8,891 nt of DNA from an uncultured Bacilli bacterium (GTDB lineage: Bacteria > Bacillota_I > Bacilli_A > RF39 > UBA660), in contig CANPYA010000052.1 in the NCBI GenBank assembly GCA_947587565.1, forward strand, positions 1 to 8,891, in the 5' to 3' direction. The translations under genes and the position numbers were made by a program. Below the pieces are notes generated by a model, which saw nothing but the letters and a program-made list of their open reading frames with translations, had not been told where the DNA came from and searched no databases. This document shows, piece after piece, positions 5,715-8,891 of this stretch (the first letter of the stretch is position 1; each line of letters opens with the position of its first letter).

Positions 5715-6674
5715 CTATTTATTACTTCTTGCTTTTTTATTTTTTAAAAATAAACATCCTACTAATAATAGAAATGCTACTACAATGCCACCAATAATAA
5801 TTGAATAATAGTTGGAAAAATCACTTTTATTTTCTTTAACATCTTTTTCTTCTTTTAATTCTTCTTGATTATCCATATTATTTTCTTCTTCATTTTGATT
5901 ATCCGGTATAATTTCTTCAATACTTTCTCTCGTAACATTTAAAACATAAATACTTTCAGATTTATCTTCCGCTGTTACTTTTATTTCGATTAAATTACTG
6001 CCTTCATTTAAAGTTACTTCTTTATCATATTTAACTGTAGCTTTAGAATTATCGGCAGTGGCTTTTAAAGATATTTTTTCACATTCACTTGGAACACTTA
6101 ATTCATAATAATAATTATCTTTTTGAAAATCAATAGTATAATTTTCTATTTCTAAAGATTTTAAATTACTATTACCAGATTTAGTTGTAGTTGTTGTCGT
6201 TGTGGTAGTGCTTCCTGTACTTGTATTCGTTTTAGGCTCGGTAACATAAATAAATCCCATTAGATAAAGACCACTTTGTTCACCTGAACCAATTCCTTTA
6301 CTTCTATTTCCTTCAGTTTTACCTTCGCCACTTCCTTTATTTTCAACAACATACATAGTTTCATCAGATACTGATACAACAAATGCTACATGCCCATAAT
6401 CATAAAAACCAGAATAAACCGCAATAGAATTAGGTTTTGCTTCACTTCCTACTTGATATCCAGCATTAGCAGCATTTTTATACCAATTAACAGCATTACC
6501 CCAACCAGGAAGAGCAATACCAAGTCTATCATAAGCTTCTTGCCAAGCAACTCTTGTACAAGGAGTACTAACTACTCCATTAAACGTTTGAGTTTTAGGA
6601 TAAGGATTGGAAGCTCCTAAACAAATAATTGGAAATGTTAATAACACAATTAAAGTTAATATTTTCTTTTTCAT
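5715..6674 (-). CDS. Secreted, membrane-anchored CHAP-domain wall hydrolase
   Basis: CHAP domains are papain-like amidases or endopeptidases that cut peptidoglycan. From the ATG at 6674 the protein has 319 residues: a signal peptide (KKKILTLIVLLTFPIICLGA, cleavage probably near 21), the CHAP domain (about 30-145) with catalytic C39 (STPCTRVAW), H95 (YGHVAF) and E111/N112 (VVENKG), a run of nine Thr (156-164), a cadherin-like beta-sandwich domain (about 166-250, ending YVLNVTR), an acidic Glu/Asn/Lys linker (251-287), a membrane segment (290-310) and a KNKKARSNK tail. The tail looks like a sortase substrate but has no LPXTG. The start is set by AGGTGG (6685-6680), 5 nt from the ATG; the upstream in-frame GTG at 6683 overlaps that site. 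It starts 2 nt after the stop of its operon partner, so translation is probably coupled. No clear terminator follows. Confidence 0.9.
   Translation of the reverse strand: MKKKILTLIVLLTFPIICLGASNPYPKTQTFNGVVSTPCTRVAWQEAYDRLGIALPGWGNAVNWYKNAANAGYQVGSEAKPNSIAVYSGFYDYGHVAFVVSVSDETMYVVENKGSGEGKTEGNRSKGIGSGEQSGLYLMGFIYVTEPKTNTSTGSTTTTTTTTTKSGNSNLKSLEIENYTIDFQKDNYYYELSVPSECEKISLKATADNSKATVKYDKEVTLNEGSNLIEIKVTAEDKSESIYVLNVTRESIEEIIPDNQNEEENNMDNQEELKEEKDVKENKSDFSNYYSIIIGGIVVAFLLLVGCLFLKNKKARSNK
6183..6209 (-). repeat. ACN codon run encoding nine threonines
   Basis: Nine consecutive ACN codons (ACT, ACC, ACA and ACG mixed) form the Thr linker between the CHAP and beta-sandwich domains. Mixed third bases argue for selection on the protein linker rather than recent trinucleotide slippage. 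Confidence 0.8.
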
Positions 6675-6676
6675 TT

Positions 6677-7678
6677 TTACCACCTATCACAAACTAGATT
6701 ATATTCTTCACATAATTTTTCTGATAAAAGACCCGCTTCATATTTGCCATATTCACCGGAACCAGGAAAAACTACTGTTATAGAGCCATTTAGAGCACTA
6801 GAAATTTCTTTATCTAAACCATTTCTTACACTTTTCATTTGATTATATAAAGTTGGAAAAGCTTTTTCACTAACAGTTATATATTCATATTGATAACTAA
6901 CTGCATGATTTTCATTATGACTTGGATATGGACTACCAACACTTGTTGAAAAAATAACTCCTTTATATGTTTTATTTTTTATATTATTTAATATTGTTTT
7001 AGCATTATTTTCTTTATTGATATCAAATTCTAATTTATCAAAGGCAGCATACCATTCATTTATTCTCAAATCTAGTCCTTGACTAGCAGGGTCGTCTTCT
7101 TCCCAAGAAAGTTCAATACGACTTTTGCCAGCAAGGTTTGGAAATATATCACCTAAATTATTAATAAAGTAATAACCAGTTGGTCTTCTAAAATTTGTAT
7201 AATCAATAGAAACTGTTGGATAATCATTTAAATTTATTTTATCTATTGTAGATGCTACTTTTTTATTACTAGTATTATTAGATGGTTTAGTAGTCGTCGT
7301 TGTTGTAGTTGTACTACTTGTCTTTTTCTTTTCCCAATTGGCTTTTAATACTAAATTACTTGTTACTACATTTTCAAAATCATATTCTTTATCATCTAAA
7401 GTCCAATTTAAAAATTTATAGCCATCTCTCGTTGGATCTTCTGGTTTAACTAAGACTTCTCCCTCTTTAACTGTAACAGGGCTTACTGAACTACCTCCAT
7501 TAGAATTAAAAATAACTCGATATTCACTTATTTCTATATCTTCATTGTTATCTTCTTTATTTACTTCTGTATCTTTTAAATCAACATCTCTTACCATAAT
7601 TAAAGAGCCTCCGATAAGAATAACTGCAACAGTTAAAAAGACAACACCAATAAAAACTTTGCTTTTGGATAATTTCAT
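6677..7678 (-). CDS. Membrane-anchored surface protein with one InlB B-repeat (Flg_new) domain
   Basis: From the ATG at 7678 the protein has 333 residues. An N-terminal membrane anchor (about 7-28, VFIGVVFLTVAVILIGGSLI) is followed by an acidic linker (30-50), a single Listeria-Bacteroides/InlB B-type repeat (about 53-116: RVIFNSNGGSSV, then PTRDGYKFLNWT, YDF, VTSNLVLKANW), a run of eight Thr (123-130) and a C-terminal region (about 140-333) that I do not recognise. That region is rich in aromatic residues, contains PSHNENHAVSYQYEY and FPGSGEYGKYEAG, and carries the only two Cys near its end (LCEEYNLVC). The role is probably surface display or adhesion; a catalytic role cannot be excluded. 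Start choice: ATG at 7678 avoids placing AAGGG only 3 nt from the GTG at 7687; both are possible. It leads the operon with the CHAP gene. Confidence 0.85.
   Translation of the reverse strand: MKLSKSKVFIGVVFLTVAVILIGGSLIMVRDVDLKDTEVNKEDNNEDIEISEYRVIFNSNGGSSVSPVTVKEGEVLVKPEDPTRDGYKFLNWTLDDKEYDFENVVTSNLVLKANWEKKKTSSTTTTTTTTKPSNNTSNKKVASTIDKINLNDYPTVSIDYTNFRRPTGYYFINNLGDIFPNLAGKSRIELSWEEDDPASQGLDLRINEWYAAFDKLEFDINKENNAKTILNNIKNKTYKGVIFSTSVGSPYPSHNENHAVSYQYEYITVSEKAFPTLYNQMKSVRNGLDKEISSALNGSITVVFPGSGEYGKYEAGLLSEKLCEEYNLVCDRW
6680..6685 (-). promoter_or_regulatory. Ribosome-binding site that sets the CHAP gene start
   Basis: AGGTGG (6685-6680) sits inside the last codons and stop of the upstream gene, 5 nt before ATG 6674-6672. 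It covers the alternative GTG start at 6683. Confidence 0.7.
7289..7312 (-). repeat. ACN codon run encoding eight threonines
   Basis: Eight consecutive ACN codons encode the linker between the InlB repeat and the unknown C-terminal region. The partner protein in the same operon has a matching nine-Thr linker. Confidence 0.8.
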
Positions 7679-7705
7679 ACTAACCACTTTCCCTTAACTA
7701 ATTGT

Positions 7706-7734
7706 ATTATACTTTTTTAAGAATAAAACTACAA
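7706..7734 (-). promoter_or_regulatory. Promoter of the surface-protein operon
   Basis: TTGTAG (7734-7729), 17-nt spacer, perfect TATAAT (7711-7706), then AAGGGAAAG before the first gene. It lies just downstream of the terminator of the preceding gene. Confidence 0.7.
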
Positions 7735-7743
7735 GTATATTTT

Positions 7744-7781
7744 AAATAAAAAAGTAAAAACTATTTATCTAGTCTTTACTT
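7744..7781 (-). terminator. Terminator after the small acidic protein gene
   Basis: AAGTAAAGACT (7781-7771), an 8-nt loop and AGTTTTTACTT (7762-7752) pair over 11 bp with one G-T wobble, followed by a T-rich tail. The left arm overlaps the last codons of the gene. Confidence 0.8.
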
Positions 7782-8202
7782 CTTCTTTAGGCCTATCTAA
7801 ATTAATTAATTGCAATTTTAAACTAGCCATTTCTTTTAAACAAATATTTATTTCATATTTATTCCGACAATTGACTTGAGATGCAAGTAAAATGTTTAAA
7901 TAAGCTTTTAATTTATTTTCCTTTATTATATTAAGTTCCATACCTTTTAAAACTAAAAGTCTTAACATATTCCATGTTTCATAAAAAATAACAGCATTAT
8001 TTTTAATATATTTAAGATGTAAATATATATTTTTTAAAATTAATTTTTTAATATCATCTTCATTATCTACCGAATAATATAATTCATCATCATCGATATT
8101 ATCATCTTTATAACTTGCTAAGAATTCAAGTTCTGTAAGCATTTCATTATCATTTGTACTCATAGCAAATTTTTCTAAATATTCATTAAAATTTATAATC
8201 AT
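7765..8202 (-). CDS. Small acidic helical protein of unknown function
   Basis: I do not recognise this 145-residue protein. It has no signal peptide, membrane segment or catalytic motif. Residues 15-50 are strongly acidic (KDDNIDDDELYYSVDNEDD); 51-135 look like several amphipathic helices (IKKLILKNIYLHLKYIKNNA, NMLRLLVLKGMEL, KAYLNILLASQ), suggesting a cytoplasmic helical bundle and protein-protein contact. The start ATG is preceded by GAGGGGGG with 6 nt spacing, an unusually G-rich ribosome-binding site for this genome. Only 47 bp separate it from secG, and that gap holds the secG terminator and no recognisable promoter, so it may depend on read-through from ftsH-secG. Its own terminator follows at once. 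Codon use looks like its neighbours. Confidence 0.8.
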   Translation of the reverse strand: MIINFNEYLEKFAMSTNDNEMLTELEFLASYKDDNIDDDELYYSVDNEDDIKKLILKNIYLHLKYIKNNAVIFYETWNMLRLLVLKGMELNIIKENKLKAYLNILLASQVNCRNKYEINICLKEMASLKLQLINLDRPKEEVKTR

Positions 8203-8220
8203 TAAAATCCCCCCTCACTT

Positions 8221-8246
8221 AAGTAAAAAGAAAGCCGTTTGGCTTT
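8221..8246 (-). terminator. Terminator after secG
   Basis: AAAGCC (8246-8241), loop AAAC, GGCTTT (8236-8231), followed by CTTTTTACTT. The stem begins 3 nt after the secG stop. The interrupted T tract and the promoterless gene behind it fit partial termination. Confidence 0.8.
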
Positions 8247-8249
8247 ACT

Positions 8250-8477
8250 TTATAACATAAATATAATAAATGATATAACAAAGAATAAAACCCCTAAAAC
8301 ATAAGTTGCCCGAGTAATAAATAACTCTAAACCTCTTTCTTTCATATTTTGAAATAATTCTTGATTACCACCAGTAATAATTCCTGCTGAATCAGTTGCT
8401 TTGTTGCCTTGTAATAAGACAATTGCAATTAATAAGACAGATACTACTAGTAAAATATTTTCTAAAACTTCAACCAT
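8250..8477 (-). CDS. secG: SecG, preprotein translocase subunit
   Basis: SecG is the small non-essential subunit of the SecYEG channel and helps SecA-driven export. At 75 residues it has the normal length and two membrane helices (about 4-23 and 56-75) joined by a cytoplasmic loop. The family pattern LLxAIVLLQ in helix 1, the Gly/Ser-rich loop (DSAGIITGG) and the F-x-x-R-x-T-hydrophobic entry to helix 2 (LFITRATYVLGVLFF) are present. The ATG shares one base with the stop of ftsH (TAATG), and the ribosome-binding site AAGGGAAG lies in the ftsH end, so translation should be coupled. In many Firmicutes secG precedes rnr; here ftsH precedes it. Export of the CHAP and InlB-repeat proteins nearby would use this channel. 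Confidence 0.9.
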   Translation of the reverse strand: MVEVLENILLVVSVLLIAIVLLQGNKATDSAGIITGGNQELFQNMKERGLELFITRATYVLGVLFFVISFIIFML

Positions 8478-8891
8478 TATTCTTCCCTTTCTTTTATCGC
8501 TTTTTCAAGTTCACTTCTTGTCATCTTGGTATAGCCTTTTATTTTTAATTCTTTAGCTTTTTCTTTTAAGTCATCTAATGAAGTATTATCTTCTTCATTA
8601 TCTTTTTTTACTTCAAAATCAATATCCCCATTATTAACAATGTATTCAATTTGTTCTTTAGTAATTGTTTCATATTTCATTAAAGCATCACTTAGTAACA
8701 TTATTAAAGCCTTATTATTTGAAATTATTTCTTTTGCTTTTTCATAACATTCTTCAATAATCTTTCTCGTTTCTCTATCGATTTCTAAAGCAACTTGATC
8801 ACTAAAGTTTTTACTTTTACCATAATCTCTTCCTAAGAAAACACTACCTTGTTGTTCTTCATATTGCATTGGTCCTAAATCACTCATACCA
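8477..8891 (-). CDS. ftsH: FtsH ATP-dependent zinc metalloprotease, C-terminal part
   Basis: Only the C-terminal 138 or so residues are in the window; the gene continues past the right edge, and Met at 8887 is internal. The segment GMSDLGPMQYEEQQGSVFLG and the following DYGKSKNFSDQVALEIDRE are hallmark sequences of the M41 protease domain, followed by the conserved helical EECYEKAKEI and LLSDALMKYETITKEQI. The AAA module, the HEXXH site and the third zinc ligand lie outside. FtsH degrades membrane and regulatory proteins. The last 33 residues are unusual: after an acidic stretch (KKDNEEDNTS) comes LDDLKEKAKELKIKGYTKMT followed by RSELEKAIK, which has the pattern of a Rho N-terminal/SAP-like helical domain. 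The usual FtsH tail is simply acidic and disordered. It overlaps secG by one base. Confidence 0.93.
   Translation of the reverse strand, partial: GMSDLGPMQYEEQQGSVFLGRDYGKSKNFSDQVALEIDRETRKIIEECYEKAKEIISNNKALIMLLSDALMKYETITKEQIEYIVNNGDIDFEVKKDNEEDNTSLDDLKEKAKELKIKGYTKMTRSELEKAIKEREE

Noticed and set aside
6390..6620. Plus-strand 76-codon open frame
   Set aside because: It is fully antisense to the CHAP domain, has low-complexity Ile/Ser/Arg content and no ribosome-binding site.

Overview
The window is very AT-rich (roughly 28% GC by eye) and all eleven genes lie on the minus strand. The genes point to a low-GC Gram-positive bacterium of the Bacilli or an uncultured Mollicutes-like relative (for example RF39 or Erysipelotrichia), possibly from the gut. 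It has a wall: there is a VanY-type D,D-carboxypeptidase and a secreted CHAP hydrolase. Trp is always TGG (about 17 codons), so the mycoplasma code is not in use. All ten visible stops are TAA or TAG. This placement is an inference from gene content and composition.

Reading along the minus strand from the right edge: (1) the 3' end of ftsH runs into secG (1-nt overlap) and ends at a terminator; (2) a small acidic helical protein of unknown function has no visible promoter and its own terminator; (3) a two-gene operon encodes surface proteins, one a membrane-anchored InlB/Flg_new-repeat protein and the other a CHAP-domain wall hydrolase, both with poly-Thr linkers; (4) a DinJ/RelB-YafQ type II toxin-antitoxin operon follows, with a near-consensus promoter and a terminator; (5) gpmI and a vanY-type carboxypeptidase form a tightly coupled pair with promoter and terminator; (6) a single-pass membrane protein of unknown function has a tandemly repeated cytoplasmic N-terminus and a terminator; (7) an unusual intergenic stretch (about 558-820) is packed with short perfect hairpins and is far richer in GC than its flanks; (8) the 5' part of a gene leaves the window at its left edge. 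That gene has a consensus promoter and ribosome-binding site, and its N-terminal part may resemble sigma-factor region 2.

Most of the window is ordinary housekeeping plus cell-envelope functions: membrane proteolysis and secretion (FtsH, SecG), peptidoglycan trimming (VanY, CHAP) and surface display. The least explained element is the hairpin-rich stretch between 558 and 820, which looks like a structured RNA or a dispersed palindromic element and matches no RNA family I can name. The truncated gene next to it, the Rho_N/SAP-like tail on FtsH, and the altered catalytic positions of the YafQ-like toxin are the other points of interest.
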